From assembly GCF_003265305.2 (NCBI RefSeq), contig NZ_CP033459.1:806001-870000 (forward strand): a stretch of 64,000 nucleotides of DNA. The letters run 5' to 3'. The notes beneath the pieces were generated by a model. That model saw nothing but the letters and a program-made list of their open reading frames with translations, had not been told where the DNA came from and made no database searches. Source of the stretch: Pseudoprevotella muciniphila (lineage in GTDB: Bacteria; Bacteroidota; Bacteroidia; Bacteroidales; Bacteroidaceae). The position numbers were made by a program, and so were the translations under genes. Of the stretch, positions 28,183 through 36,645 are shown piece after piece. The number at the start of each line of letters is the position of its first letter. The first letter of the stretch is position 1.

Positions 28183-28611
28183 TCAGTCCTTCTTCAGGAC
28201 ATAATGCTCTGCCATTTCGCCGGTAACTTCTTTTTTATCTTTGTCCAACTGGCGTAATTGTTTTTCCTCCACTTTATAATAGGACTGCTCGCCGCCTTCA
28301 TCCTGAAGCGTCAGAACGTTTTCACTGACAGTATAAGTCCCCTTTTCGTCCGACGAGTCGTTTCTCTCAACATATACAGAATGGAGCGTAAATGTCTTGT
28401 CTGCATTTAGTGTCAGGGTCGTTTCGATACCCGGGCAGTCGGCTGCGGGCAGGGTGCCTTTGTAAGTGCCCTCGCAATTCATCTCAGCACCTTGCGTGTC
28501 AGCCACTTCAGTGGTAACGCTGTCCTTTTCGCCACTCTTGTTTGTTTTCGCACCGTTGTTGCAAGCCGCCATAAGCGCGCATGAACATACTAAAAGAAAT
28601 ACCTTCTTCAT
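28183..28611 (-). CDS. NlpE-like N-terminal domain lipoprotein
   Basis: A 142-residue lipoprotein (signal MKKVFLLVCSCALMAAC, lipobox AAC). The mature part matches the NlpE N-terminal fold: GTYKGTLPAADCPGIETTLT with the conserved CPGI, then YVERNDSSDEKGTYTV. NlpE proteins in other bacteria sense surface contact and copper stress; here only the N-terminal barrel is present, so a sensor role is unproven. It is convergent with the HerA-like gene. Confidence 0.82.
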   Translation of the reverse strand: MKKVFLLVCSCALMAACNNGAKTNKSGEKDSVTTEVADTQGAEMNCEGTYKGTLPAADCPGIETTLTLNADKTFTLHSVYVERNDSSDEKGTYTVSENVLTLQDEGGEQSYYKVEEKQLRQLDKDKKEVTGEMAEHYVLKKD

Positions 28612-28655
28612 TCTTTTTTTTGTTTTTTAGTTTGTTAATAAAAAATAGTTTGTAA

Positions 28656-28710
28656 TCAAAAAATAAACTGTGTTTTACTACTTTTATTGTAGTCTAACAC
28701 AGTTTTTATT
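28656..28710 (-). terminator. Rho-independent terminator after the PepSY-like gene
   Basis: AAACTGTGTT/AACACAGTTT with an inner TACTAC/GTAGT pairing forms a long hairpin, followed on the minus strand by a T-rich run. It lies just after the stop at 28734. Confidence 0.7.
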
Positions 28711-28733
28711 TTCCAATCTTATAAAAATTGTTC

Positions 28734-29183
28734 TTATGGAATGAGTTCTCCGCCTGGGGTGAGTTTAATGTAAATGTCTTTGGCTCCCGGCTTTTCTAAT
28801 TCAAGCAGGTAGTAATCAGCTGTCGGGGTTTCAATACGGTCGGCATCGTCAATGATGCGGTCGGGGTAATTGGTGGCTACATAGTTCTTCACTGCTTCTG
28901 GCAAATTTTGGGGGAAAATATCCGTCTGTGTCATCACCCATTCGCCATTAGCTTTGAACCAAACATCCACCTCTCCGCTTTCATTATAGAATTCAGCCTT
29001 GTAAAGACCTTTTCCTTTTTCCCATTTAGGAGTGGCAGAAGGGTATCTTTCAGCAAGGGCTGCAGTAACCTCTGCAGGCACTTGCGTAGGCATGATATCT
29101 TCATCATCATCGTTGCATGAAGTGAGCAACGGCATTTGCAGGGCTACTAACAGACCCAACAGTAAATACAATTTTCTTTTCAT
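28734..29183 (-). CDS. PepSY-like (DUF2874) lipoprotein
   Basis: A 149-residue lipoprotein (signal ending MPLLTSC) with two repeats of the BLIP/PepSY-like domain: YPSATPKWEKGKGLYKAEFY and NYPDRIIDDADRIETPTADY. Such proteins are abundant in gut Bacteroidetes; some relatives inhibit peptidases, but the function here is unknown. It follows a second protein of the same family (29210-29677) by 26 bases, so the pair is a duplicated two-gene operon ending at the terminator at 28656-28710. Confidence 0.82.
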   Translation of the reverse strand: MKRKLYLLLGLLVALQMPLLTSCNDDDEDIMPTQVPAEVTAALAERYPSATPKWEKGKGLYKAEFYNESGEVDVWFKANGEWVMTQTDIFPQNLPEAVKNYVATNYPDRIIDDADRIETPTADYYLLELEKPGAKDIYIKLTPGGELIP

Positions 29184-29209
29184 CTTTTTTTGTTTTAGTA
29201 AATTATTAA

Positions 29210-29677
29210 TTAATCGTCAATATCTATAACTTGAAAATTCTTATTGAATTCAATTTCAAGACCATTGGAGAGGTCCACATCATATCCCCTTCGGTCGCGA
29301 TCTATCTGAGTAATCTGACAATTCGGGAATTTTTTCTTCACGAATGTGAGAATCTGCTGCGGAACGAGTGCATCAGGCACAGCACCTTGCAGACAATCAA
29401 TCTCGGTCCATTGTCCGTTGCTGTCGAACTCGATTTTGCTGCCGTCAACAAAAATAACATCGTAATAACGGCGTGTCCATTCGCGATCCTGCTTGATAAG
29501 TAAGATTTCCTTACCGGCAAAGTGTTTATTCAACACGGCTTGTGCCGCTTGTGGGAGTTTCACAGGGTTGGTGTTAGTTGTGAATGAGCCGTCTGTACAA
29601 CTTTCACAACTTGTCGTAACTGGGCAACATAAAACCAGAGCCATTGTTACGATACTTAATAGATAAATCCTCTTCAT
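29210..29677 (-). CDS. PepSY-like (DUF2874) secreted protein
   Basis: A 155-residue secreted protein with signal MKRIYLLSIVTMALVLCCPV and a lipobox-like Cys. Two PepSY-like repeats: VLNKHFAGKEILLIKQDREW and FVKKKFPNCQITQIDRDRRG. It is the upstream paralogue of the gene at 28734 and shows the same alternation of an amphipathic helix and a beta meander (DVIFVDGSKIEFDSNGQWTE). Probably periplasmic or surface; role unknown. Confidence 0.8.
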   Translation of the reverse strand: MKRIYLLSIVTMALVLCCPVTTSCESCTDGSFTTNTNPVKLPQAAQAVLNKHFAGKEILLIKQDREWTRRYYDVIFVDGSKIEFDSNGQWTEIDCLQGAVPDALVPQQILTFVKKKFPNCQITQIDRDRRGYDVDLSNGLEIEFNKNFQVIDIDD

Positions 29678-29791
29678 ATTCTTATTTGTTTAGAAGTTAA
29701 AAAATGAATTGTAATGTCATTATTGACCGTACAAATGTATGTAGTTGATTATAATCGCAAAAAAAAATGATGTTACAAAAACGTTACAATT

Positions 29792-29830
29792 AAAAAGCGT
29801 AGCATATAAAACTATGCTACGCTTTTTTTA
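29792..29830. terminator. Bidirectional rho-independent terminator
   Basis: AAAAAGCGTAGCATA and TATGCTACGCTTTTT pair perfectly around a six-base loop, with T-runs on both strands. It ends the small winged-helix gene at 29887 on the minus strand. Confidence 0.85.
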
Positions 29831-29886
29831 TGGGCTCTCAGACATCAAGAGCCGAAGCGTAAAAGTTACACTTCTGAAATTGTGCA

Positions 29887-30057
29887 TCAGGCGGGTTGCC
29901 ACTTGCAGCGCACAGGCGACACAATAGCGCCCTCCTTCTTCAACGCCGTAAACGCCTTGTCCACTTCCTTACGGTCAGCACCAAGTGCCTTTGTCACTTC
30001 ACCAGCCGAAACAGGCTTACCTGCCTCACGCATTGCTTTCAATACTTGTTCTTTCAT
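29887..30057 (-). CDS. Small winged-helix DNA-binding protein (56 aa)
   Basis: A short gene encoding MKEQVLKAMREAGKPVSAGE, then VTKALGADRKEVDKAFTALK, KEGAIVSPVRCKWQPA. The helix-turn-helix pattern (GKPVSAGEVTKALG, DRKEVDKAFTALKKEG) and the terminal basic wing are those of a tiny MarR/LexA-like winged helix. It has a promoter in the left copy of the 110-bp repeat (30143-30150) and a strong terminator after the stop. The target is unknown. Confidence 0.78.
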   Translation of the reverse strand: MKEQVLKAMREAGKPVSAGEVTKALGADRKEVDKAFTALKKEGAIVSPVRCKWQPA

Positions 30058-30140
30058 TATTGCTTTTTTTATTTATAATTCGAACACCTCTAAATTTTTC
30101 GATTTTGTGTAGCAAAACAACACTTTTCCGAACTTTCCAA

Positions 30141-30251
30141 TGCAAAAATAACAAATCCTAACAAAAACTGCAAGAATTATATCGCAAGAAAAACACAAAA
30201 GGAAGAAAGGCAAAAAAACAAGGGCGGAAAACAGTGTCAAAAATAGACATC
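30141..30251. repeat. 110-bp direct repeat, left copy
   Basis: About 85 per cent identical by eye to 30818-30927; both include TGCAAAAATA, AAAAACTGCAAGAATTAT, CACAAAAGGAAGAAAGGC and ACAGTGTCAAAA in the same order and spacing. The copies flank the YafQ-type toxin-antitoxin genes. Confidence 0.85.
30143..30173 (-). promoter_or_regulatory. Promoter in left repeat, facing the small winged-helix gene
   Basis: TTG (30173-30171), 20 bases, then TATTTTTG (30150-30143): both elements at ideal spacing. The same promoter is present in the right copy. Confidence 0.65.
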
Positions 30252-30271
30252 GTTTTTCCACCCCTTATTCC

Positions 30272-30571
30272 TCATTTCCTGCGCTTCTTGCTAAACAGGT
30301 CCGAGTGGGAGCCTGTGTTAAGCAAGACGAGGATAAGTTCATGGTCTCTGATTTCCCAAATGAGCAACCAGTCCGGTTGGATATGGCACTCCCACTGCCC
30401 TTTACGGTCACCCGTCAGGATATGCGCATGATACTTTTCTTCGAGTTGTTCACCATTGAGTAGTTTTCCAACAACAGTCCACAACTCATCCATCGGCATA
30501 CCACGACGTTTGCAAAGCTTCATGTTATGCTTACACTCGCCCGTAATACGCAGTCTGTACTTCGCACTCAT
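30272..30571 (-). CDS. YafQ-like toxin (RelE/ParE superfamily)
   Basis: A 99-residue protein matching YafQ-type mRNA endonucleases: KYHAHILTGDRKGQWECHIQ, PDWLLIWEIRDHELILVLLN and the C-terminal GSHSDLF, which supplies the catalytic His and Phe of this family. Such toxins cut mRNA on the ribosome. The ATG overlaps the stop of the antitoxin gene by four bases, the normal coupled layout. The pair is bracketed by 110-bp direct repeats. Confidence 0.88.
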   Translation of the reverse strand: MSAKYRLRITGECKHNMKLCKRRGMPMDELWTVVGKLLNGEQLEEKYHAHILTGDRKGQWECHIQPDWLLIWEIRDHELILVLLNTGSHSDLFSKKRRK

Positions 30572-30792
30572 TCCTCTATCTCCTTGATAAGGTCGTCCAG
30601 GCTCTCGTATTCGTACACCCGTCCTTCTTCGAGGTCGCGCAATGAACGCTCATAGGACGTCATCGAATGGCGGTTACGCTTCACAGTCCACCCCATCTTC
30701 TTGGCAAGTGCCCTAAGGAAAGCGGTGTCGCCTTTAGGCAGTTCCAGCGTAAACGAATCAAGCGATATTTGTGGTGTTGATGTTCCAATCAT
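30568..30792 (-). CDS. Antitoxin partner of the YafQ-like toxin
   Basis: A 74-residue acidic protein. The N-terminal half (ISLDSFTLELPKGDTAFLRA, LAKKMGWTVKR) looks like a short DNA-binding or dimerisation part; the C-terminal half (SLRDLEEGRVYEYESLDDLI) is the usual toxin-wrapping helix. It precedes and overlaps the toxin gene. It is expressed from the promoter in the right copy of the flanking repeat. Confidence 0.8.
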   Translation of the reverse strand: MIGTSTPQISLDSFTLELPKGDTAFLRALAKKMGWTVKRNRHSMTSYERSLRDLEEGRVYEYESLDDLIKEIEE

Positions 30793-30817
30793 AGTCTCTA
30801 TTGCTTTGTTCTACAAA

Positions 30818-30927
30818 TGCAAAAATAGCAATTTCCAATAAAAACTGCAAGAATTATGTCGCAAGAAAAAACACAAAAGGAAGAAAGGCACAAAAAATAA
30901 GGCGGGAAACAGTGTCAAAATCGACTA
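30818..30927. repeat. 110-bp direct repeat, right copy
   Basis: Second copy of the repeat at 30141-30251, upstream of the antitoxin gene, with the same promoter elements preserved. Confidence 0.85.
30820..30850 (-). promoter_or_regulatory. Promoter in right repeat, facing the antitoxin-toxin operon
   Basis: TTG (30850-30848), 20 bases, then TATTTTTG (30827-30820), 28 bases before the antitoxin ATG. Confidence 0.65.
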
Positions 30928-30967
30928 CATAAAGAAATAACGTCATAACGAAATAACGAAAAAAGCC

Positions 30968-31081
30968 TCAACTCTCAACTCCCAAAACCTTCCCCTCAAG
31001 CCCCTTGATCTGGTTGGCTGTAGTGATGATGCTGCGGCCCGTGGGGGCGAGTTTTATGGATCCTGCTTCGTAGGTGTTGTG
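30968..31081 (-). pseudogene. Detached copy of the rmuC 3' end
   Basis: Read in frame this encodes YEAGSIKLAPTGRSIITTAN, then QIKGLEGKVLGVES and a stop, against YEDGAKKLAPTGRSIITTAN and QIKGLEGKVVAP in intact rmuC. The stretch 30987-31054 is identical over 68 bases to 32264-32331. The DUF1016 gene lies between the copies and its 3' end overlaps this remnant in another frame. Confidence 0.85.
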
Positions 31082-32103
31082 TTTCTTGCCAACCGTTTTA
31101 CCTCATTGATTTCCTTTATTAACTGTTCCTGCGTTGGCAGGTAGAGTTGATATTCACTTGCCAGGATTGTTTTGTTGTCCTCGGGCAATGTCATACGTAC
31201 TACAGTATCATTCTTAGCAGTACACAGCAGAATGCCGATGGTGGCACTCTCGTCGGGCAATTTTACGTTGCGGTCATAATAATTAACGTACATTTGTAGT
31301 TGTCCTAAGTCCTGATGAGTCAGTTCTTCCGTCTTTAACTCTATGACTACATGACAGCGCAACAGCCGATTGTAAAACACAAGGTCGGCAAAGAATTCGT
31401 CATCTTCGAGCAGGATACGCTTCTGCCGAGCCACAAATGAAAAGCCTTTCCCCATTTCAAGCAGGAAGTCCGTCAGGTGGGTTATGATGGCACTCTCAAG
31501 ATCTTTTTCATAATAACTTGCTTCGCGGTGAAGCCCCAGAAATTCCAGCACCATGGGGTCTTTGATGACTTCCGCAGGTTTTTCGGGTATGCGTTGTTGA
31601 CGTGCCACCGCAAGTACGCTCTCCTTGTCGTTGCTCAGCAACAGGCGTTCGTAGAGCATTGAGTTGATTTGTCGCTCCGTTTCACGCGCCGTCCAGGCAT
31701 TGTTCACCGATTCCAGTTCGTAATACTCACGCTTGTCGGGGTCATCTATCTGAATGAGCCTACGGTATTGGCTCCAGTTTAATTGGGAACGCAGTGTGTT
31801 CCTAATTGGATAAGTACGGTAAAACTGGCGGCAGAATTTCAATTGCCGATAACCGAATCCACTTCCGTACTCTGGTTCTAATCGCTTTGAGAGATTTTGA
31901 AGCAGATACGTTCCATAGTCGGCACGCGCCTTGCCTTGTTGTTCTTCTTCAAAGATACGCTGCCCCAAGTGCCAGTACATCTGTACACGGCAGAAGTCCA
32001 CACTGCGCACAGCATTGTTCCGTGCTGTTTCAATGATGACACGGACATCGTCGTATAACGCCTCTAACTGTTCGTTCGTTATTAGGTCTTTATTTTCTTT
32101 CAT
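31054..32103 (-). CDS. DUF1016/YhcG-family PD-(D/E)XK nuclease-like protein
   Basis: A 349-residue protein of the DUF1016 family. The N-terminal helical domain (about 1-190) contains VQMYWHLGQRIFEEEQQGKA and ADYGTYLLQNLSKRL; the C-terminal nuclease-like domain has EDDEFFADLVFYNRLLRCHV and VIELKTE, giving Asp and Glu-x-Lys. The family is linked to DNA-end or transposon-related functions and often lies in type I restriction loci, as its relative at 61276 does here. This copy is alone, inserted behind rmuC with a duplicated rmuC tail, so it looks like a one-gene mobile cassette. Confidence 0.87.
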   Translation of the reverse strand: MKENKDLITNEQLEALYDDVRVIIETARNNAVRSVDFCRVQMYWHLGQRIFEEEQQGKARADYGTYLLQNLSKRLEPEYGSGFGYRQLKFCRQFYRTYPIRNTLRSQLNWSQYRRLIQIDDPDKREYYELESVNNAWTARETERQINSMLYERLLLSNDKESVLAVARQQRIPEKPAEVIKDPMVLEFLGLHREASYYEKDLESAIITHLTDFLLEMGKGFSFVARQKRILLEDDEFFADLVFYNRLLRCHVVIELKTEELTHQDLGQLQMYVNYYDRNVKLPDESATIGILLCTAKNDTVVRMTLPEDNKTILASEYQLYLPTQEQLIKEINEVKRLARNTTPTKQDP

Positions 32104-32184
32104 AAAATAGAGTTCCTGGGGCTTGATTTATAAATCTGCGCTATGATTTAGTGATGCCGGAATGCGTAATTATTTTCCTGTGCC

Positions 32185-33645
32185 CTACGTGTCTTGTATG
32201 GGTTTCAGTTCTGTAAATTCTTCTGAAGCAGATGTTGTCTCGGGGAGTTTCGCAGGCGCTACCACCTTCCCCTCAAGCCCCTTGATCTGGTTGGCTGTAG
32301 TGATGATGCTGCGGCCCGTGGGGGCGAGTTTCTTTGCGCCGTCTTCGTAAACGCCGTGGAGTTTGTTGAGTTGTTCGCCGATTTTGTCGTATTGTGTCTG
32401 GAAGGCCTCGACGCGCTTCACCATTTCGTTGGCGAGGCGGAACACTTCTTCATAGTTCTTCTGACGCGCTATCTGTCGCCACGTCAGGTCGATGACGCGC
32501 AGCACGGCGCTGAGCGTCTGTTCGTCGGCGATATAGACGTTTTCTTTCATCGCCTGATGCCACAGTTTGGGTTCGCGCTTCAGGGCGAGCCACAGTGCCC
32601 CCGTATTTGGCACGAACATGATGACGAAGTCCATCGTGCTCTTGGGCGGCTGTATATAGGCGGCATAGTCCTTGCGCGAGAGTTCCTTCACATGGTCGCG
32701 CAGGCTCTTTATGTGCAGTTGGAGTGCCATTTCGCGCTGCTCGTCGTTCGTGGCATTGGCATAGTCCATGTAGGCGGACAGCGACACTTTCGCATCGATG
32801 ATGAGTTCGCGGTTGTCGCCCATGTGCAGAATGACGTCGGGCCTCATGCGTGCCTCGTTGTCGTTTCGTATCACGCGCCCCTTGGCATCGCGCAGGGTGG
32901 GCTGTGTGTCGAACTGCACACCGTCGCTCAGGTTCATGCTCTCAAGCAGGTCCTTGAGAATCATCTCGCCCCAGTCGCCCTGCACCTTCGAGTTGTGACG
33001 CATGGCTTGTGTGAGGCGGTCGGCACTCTCCTTGGCTGCCTCGCTCTTGGCGGCAATCGCCTTCATGTGGTCCTCTATCACGGTCTTTATCTCCGTCTGC
33101 TTCTCCTTGTTCTCCTCGAACACCGCCTTCATGCCTTCGATGGATGCCTTCAGTGGATTGACCAGACCGTCCAGACTGCTCTTGCTGCTTGCGGCAAACT
33201 CCTCCTGCCGCTGTCTGAGGATGTCCTCCGTGGCGGACTTCACCTCTGCCTTGAGTTTTTCGGCTGTCTCTTTGAAGGCATCACCTTGCCGTCGTAAGTC
33301 CATGGCATGGTCCTGCCGCAACAGGTCTTTCTCTTCGTCGAAAGTCTTTTTCTGTTCTGCAAGGCGTTTCTCATAGTCCTTTGCCAGTCCGTCGAGACGC
33401 CCCTCATAGTTTTTGGTCAAATCGTCGAGGCGCTCTTCAAAGTCTGCCTTCTGCGCAGCGAGGTCTTTAGCAAGTCGTTCCTGTGCAGCAGCCAACTGTT
33501 CTGCCAGATGTCCCGCCTGTGCTTCTGCCTTGGCACATGCCACACCGAGTTGCGTCTCTTTCCTTGCTGCAAACAATTTCATCAGCACGCAGCCGGCGGC
33601 GAGGCCTGCTACGATGCTGATGATGATATAAATCCACGTTTCCAT
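32185..33645 (-). CDS. rmuC: RmuC-family DNA recombination limiting protein
   Basis: A 486-residue protein: an N-terminal membrane anchor (WIYIIISIVAGLAAGCVLM), a long coiled coil to about residue 190 (LAKDLAAQKADFEERLDDL), and the RmuC nuclease-like domain (VQGDWGEMILKDLLESMNL, LIIDAKVSLSAYMDYANATN, VIMFVPNTGALWLAL). RmuC limits inversions at short inverted repeats in E. coli. The last 25 residues after GLEGKV differ from those of the detached downstream copy, suggesting the original tail was displaced by an insertion. Confidence 0.92.
   Translation of the reverse strand: METWIYIIISIVAGLAAGCVLMKLFAARKETQLGVACAKAEAQAGHLAEQLAAAQERLAKDLAAQKADFEERLDDLTKNYEGRLDGLAKDYEKRLAEQKKTFDEEKDLLRQDHAMDLRRQGDAFKETAEKLKAEVKSATEDILRQRQEEFAASSKSSLDGLVNPLKASIEGMKAVFEENKEKQTEIKTVIEDHMKAIAAKSEAAKESADRLTQAMRHNSKVQGDWGEMILKDLLESMNLSDGVQFDTQPTLRDAKGRVIRNDNEARMRPDVILHMGDNRELIIDAKVSLSAYMDYANATNDEQREMALQLHIKSLRDHVKELSRKDYAAYIQPPKSTMDFVIMFVPNTGALWLALKREPKLWHQAMKENVYIADEQTLSAVLRVIDLTWRQIARQKNYEEVFRLANEMVKRVEAFQTQYDKIGEQLNKLHGVYEDGAKKLAPTGRSIITTANQIKGLEGKVVAPAKLPETTSASEEFTELKPIQDT
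32264..32331. repeat. 68-bp repeat unit inside rmuC
   Basis: Identical to 30987-31054. The 1277 bases from one copy to the next contain only the DUF1016 gene, so the pair resembles the attachment-site duplication of an integrating cassette. Confidence 0.88.
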
Positions 33646-33696
33646 ATATTAGTATCGGTTAATCGTTTAATAATCAAGCATTTGCTGCACCGCCAA

Positions 33697-34356
33697 CTAT
33701 TCTGCCTCCACGTAGGCGCGCTGGCGGATGCTGATTGGCGTGCTCACACCGTTGCTCGTCAGCGTGATGATGGCGGTGCGGTCCTCCGTCGTAGTATTCG
33801 GCTCCAGCGTGTAGTCCACCTGGTGCGTGCCCTTGTCGTATGTCTCGTTGCTCACCGTGAGCCATGCGCTGTTGCTCGTCAGTGTGGCACCGTCGGCATA
33901 GTTGGTAAAGATGACCTGTCCTGTCGTAGCGGTATCTGCCTTGATGTCGAGGCAGGTGAACGTATCCTCATCCTCGCTCACATTAGTGATATAGGGATAC
34001 GACACGTTGAGGAACGGGTGCTGATACACCGTAATTCCGGCAGGCTGGTTGCTCGTTATGAAGATTTGGCCATAGCGCACCTTACCCGTCGTGTTGGGCG
34101 TAGTGGTAATGTCGATGCGTGACCACATGATGTAATCCTGAGGTATGGTGGCAGATGTAGGACTGATATCAAACCAGTCGACATTCTTCTGCGCGGTCCA
34201 GTTGTCGGAGGTTTGCAAGTGAAGCGAATCCACCACCTGGTCGGCATACATCACAGCTGCTTTCTCGTAAAAGCGCGTAACGTGAAAATCTTCGTCATTG
34301 CCGCACGACACAAGCATCAGCGCCAGACACGGCACAAAAAACAGTAGTCTTTTCAT
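33697..34356 (-). CDS. BACON-domain lipoprotein
   Basis: A 219-residue lipoprotein from the ATG at 34356 (MKRLLFFVPCLALMLVSC, lipobox VSC); an in-frame ATG at 34377 would add seven residues. Two BACON-type beta-sandwich domains are visible: LQTSDNWTAQKNVDWFDISP with ITTTPNTTGKVRYGQIFITS, and LTSNSAWLTVSNETYDKGTH with TTTEDRTAIITLTSNG. BACON domains occur in surface proteins of gut Bacteroidetes and may bind mucin or glycans. It is transcribed away from dnaK. Confidence 0.83.
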   Translation of the reverse strand: MKRLLFFVPCLALMLVSCGNDEDFHVTRFYEKAAVMYADQVVDSLHLQTSDNWTAQKNVDWFDISPTSATIPQDYIMWSRIDITTTPNTTGKVRYGQIFITSNQPAGITVYQHPFLNVSYPYITNVSEDEDTFTCLDIKADTATTGQVIFTNYADGATLTSNSAWLTVSNETYDKGTHQVDYTLEPNTTTEDRTAIITLTSNGVSTPISIRQRAYVEAE

Positions 34357-34399
34357 GATAATAGTGTTTTTATACATCTTTTCAAGTTTATTGACGAGG

Positions 34400-34407
34400 C
34401 AAATTTA
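34400..34407 (-). promoter_or_regulatory. -7 box for the BACON gene
   Basis: TAAATTTG on the minus strand, 44 bases upstream of the ATG at 34356. Confidence 0.45.
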
Positions 34408-34472
34408 CAACTTTTCAAAATTATTGAAACACAAAATATACAACTTTTCAAGTTTATTGGAGAAAAACAAAC

Positions 34473-34514
34473 AACCTATCCGCGGTGCTGTTTGCTGCGT
34501 GGATAGGTTTTTAT
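34473..34514 (+). terminator. Terminator-like hairpin in a divergent gap
   Basis: AACCTATCC and GGATAGGTT pair around a GC-rich loop and are followed by TTTTTATTC. No plus-strand gene ends here; the flanking genes diverge, so the hairpin may end a small RNA or act as a binding site. Confidence 0.55.
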
Positions 34515-34678
34515 TCTTTGCTGCGCGGAATGTCGTAGAGTCGGTTTATGGCAATGAGTTTATTTACGACTCTCCAAATTTCCGACTTTGGCACAGACTT
34601 TGCAAATAGATATAGTGCAAGCGGAAAAGCCGCAAACAAACAAAACGAATAATAATAACAATTAAAAAATAAACAAAA

Positions 34679-36592
34679 ATGGGAAAGATTATCGGAATCG
34701 ACTTAGGAACCACGAACTCGTGTGTATCCGTATTTGAAGGCAACGAACCCGTTGTCATCGCCAATAGCGAAGGCAAGCGCACAACGCCTTCTGTAGTGGC
34801 ATTCGTCGAAGGCGGTGAACGCAAGGTGGGCGACCCCGCAAAGCGTCAGGCCGTGACGAACCCAAAGAAAACTATCTACTCTATCAAGCGCTTCATGGGC
34901 GAAACCTACGACCAGGTGAACAAGGAAATCAGCCGTGTACCCTTCACGGTGGTACGTGGCGACAACAACACACCGCGTGTGGACATCGACGGCCGTCAGT
35001 ACACACCGCAGGAAATCAGCGCCATGGTGCTGCAGAAAATGAAGAAAACCGCTGAGGACTATCTTGGACAGGAAGTAACGGAAGCCGTCATCACCGTGCC
35101 CGCCTACTTCAGCGACTCACAGCGTCAGGCTACAAAAGAAGCCGGACAGATTGCAGGACTCGACGTAAAGCGTATCGTCAACGAACCAACTGCCGCAGCA
35201 CTGGCATACGGCCTGAACAAGAGCGACAAGGACATGAACATCGCAGTGTTCGACCTCGGTGGCGGTACGTTCGACATCTCCATCCTCGAACTCGGTGGCG
35301 GTGTGTTCGAAGTGAAGTCCACAAATGGTAACACCCACCTCGGTGGCGACGACTTCGACCAGGTCATCATCGACTGGCTCGTACAGGAATTCAAGAACGA
35401 CGAAGGAGCCGACCTCTCGCAGGATCCCATGGCAATGCAACGCCTCAAGGAAGCCGCAGAAAAGGCTAAGATAGAACTCTCTTCGAGCACCACGACAGAA
35501 ATCAACCTGCCCTACATCATGCCCGTAGGCGGTGTGCCCAAGCACCTCGTCAAGACGCTCACACGCGCCAAGTTCGAAGCACTGAGCCACGAACTCATCC
35601 AGGCCTGCAAGACACCTTGCGAACAGGCACTCCGCGATGCCAAGATGAGCACGTCCGACATCGACGAAGTCATCCTCGTAGGTGGCTCCAGCCGTATCCC
35701 CGCCGTGCAGCAACTCGTGGAAGAATTCTTCGGAAAAGCACCTTCCAAAGGCGTTAACCCCGACGAAGTAGTGGCTGTAGGTGCCAGCATACAGGGCGCT
35801 ATCCTCAACAAGGAAAGCGGTGTGGGCGACATCGTATTGCTCGACGTAACCCCGCTCAGCCTCGGTATTGAAACACTCGGTGGTGTGATGACCAAACTTA
35901 TCGACGCCAACACCTCAATTCCTACACGCAAGAGCGAAACATTCTCCACAGCCGAAGACAACCAGCCCGAAGTAACCATCCACGTACTGCAGGGCGAACG
36001 CCCCATGGCTGCGCAGAACAAGAGCATCGGACGCTTCAACCTCGCCGGCATAGCACCTGCACGCCGCGGTGTGCCACAAATCGAGGTTACCTTCGATATC
36101 GACGCCAACGGCATACTCAACGTCACCGCCAAGGACAAGGCCACAGGCAAGGAACAAGCCATCCGCATCGAAGCATCGTCAGGCCTCAGCAAGGACGAAA
36201 TCGACCGCATGAAGGCAGAAGCACAAGCCAATGCAGAGTCCGACCAGAAAGAAAAGGAACGTGTGGACAAACTCAATCAGGCTGACTCCATGATCTTCCA
36301 GACGGAAAACCAACTCAAGGAACTTGCCGACAACATCCCCGCCGACAAGAAACCAGCCATCGAAACCGCACTCCAGAAACTCAAGGACGCACACAAGGCA
36401 CAGGACCTCGCTGCCATCGACACAGCCCTCGCAGAACTGCAAGGCGCATGGCAAGCCGCCAGCGCACAGATGTACCAGCAGGGCGCACAGCAGCCAGGTG
36501 CAGGAGCCGGCTTTGGCGGCGCACAGCAAGCCGGACCAGCCAGCGATAACAAAGACAATGTGCAAGACGCCGACTTCGAGGAGGTGAAGTAA
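34679..36592 (+). CDS. dnaK: Molecular chaperone DnaK (Hsp70)
   Basis: A 637-residue DnaK: the N-terminal ATP-binding start [30 protein letters not shown], the phosphate-2 motif [32 protein letters not shown], the linker [20 protein letters not shown] and the substrate domain, then a Gly/Gln/Ala-rich tail ending in DADFEEVK. DnaK refolds and delivers proteins with DnaJ and GrpE, which are not next to it here. A strong terminator follows the stop. Confidence 0.98.
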   Translation: MGKIIGIDLGTTNSCVSVFEGNEPVVIANSEGKRTTPSVVAFVEGGERKVGDPAKRQAVTNPKKTIYSIKRFMGETYDQVNKEISRVPFTVVRGDNNTPRVDIDGRQYTPQEISAMVLQKMKKTAEDYLGQEVTEAVITVPAYFSDSQRQATKEAGQIAGLDVKRIVNEPTAAALAYGLNKSDKDMNIAVFDLGGGTFDISILELGGGVFEVKSTNGNTHLGGDDFDQVIIDWLVQEFKNDEGADLSQDPMAMQRLKEAAEKAKIELSSSTTTEINLPYIMPVGGVPKHLVKTLTRAKFEALSHELIQACKTPCEQALRDAKMSTSDIDEVILVGGSSRIPAVQQLVEEFFGKAPSKGVNPDEVVAVGASIQGAILNKESGVGDIVLLDVTPLSLGIETLGGVMTKLIDANTSIPTRKSETFSTAEDNQPEVTIHVLQGERPMAAQNKSIGRFNLAGIAPARRGVPQIEVTFDIDANGILNVTAKDKATGKEQAIRIEASSGLSKDEIDRMKAEAQANAESDQKEKERVDKLNQADSMIFQTENQLKELADNIPADKKPAIETALQKLKDAHKAQDLAAIDTALAELQGAWQAASAQMYQQGAQQPGAGAGFGGAQQAGPASDNKDNVQDADFEEVK

Positions 36593-36612
36593 AAAAAGAA
36601 TAATAATACAGG

Positions 36613-36645
36613 AAGCGTGTAGTCTATCAGGACTACACGCTTTTT
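36613..36645 (+). terminator. Terminator after dnaK
   Basis: AAGCGTGTAGTC and GACTACACGCTT pair around a six-base loop and run into TTTTT. Confidence 0.9.
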
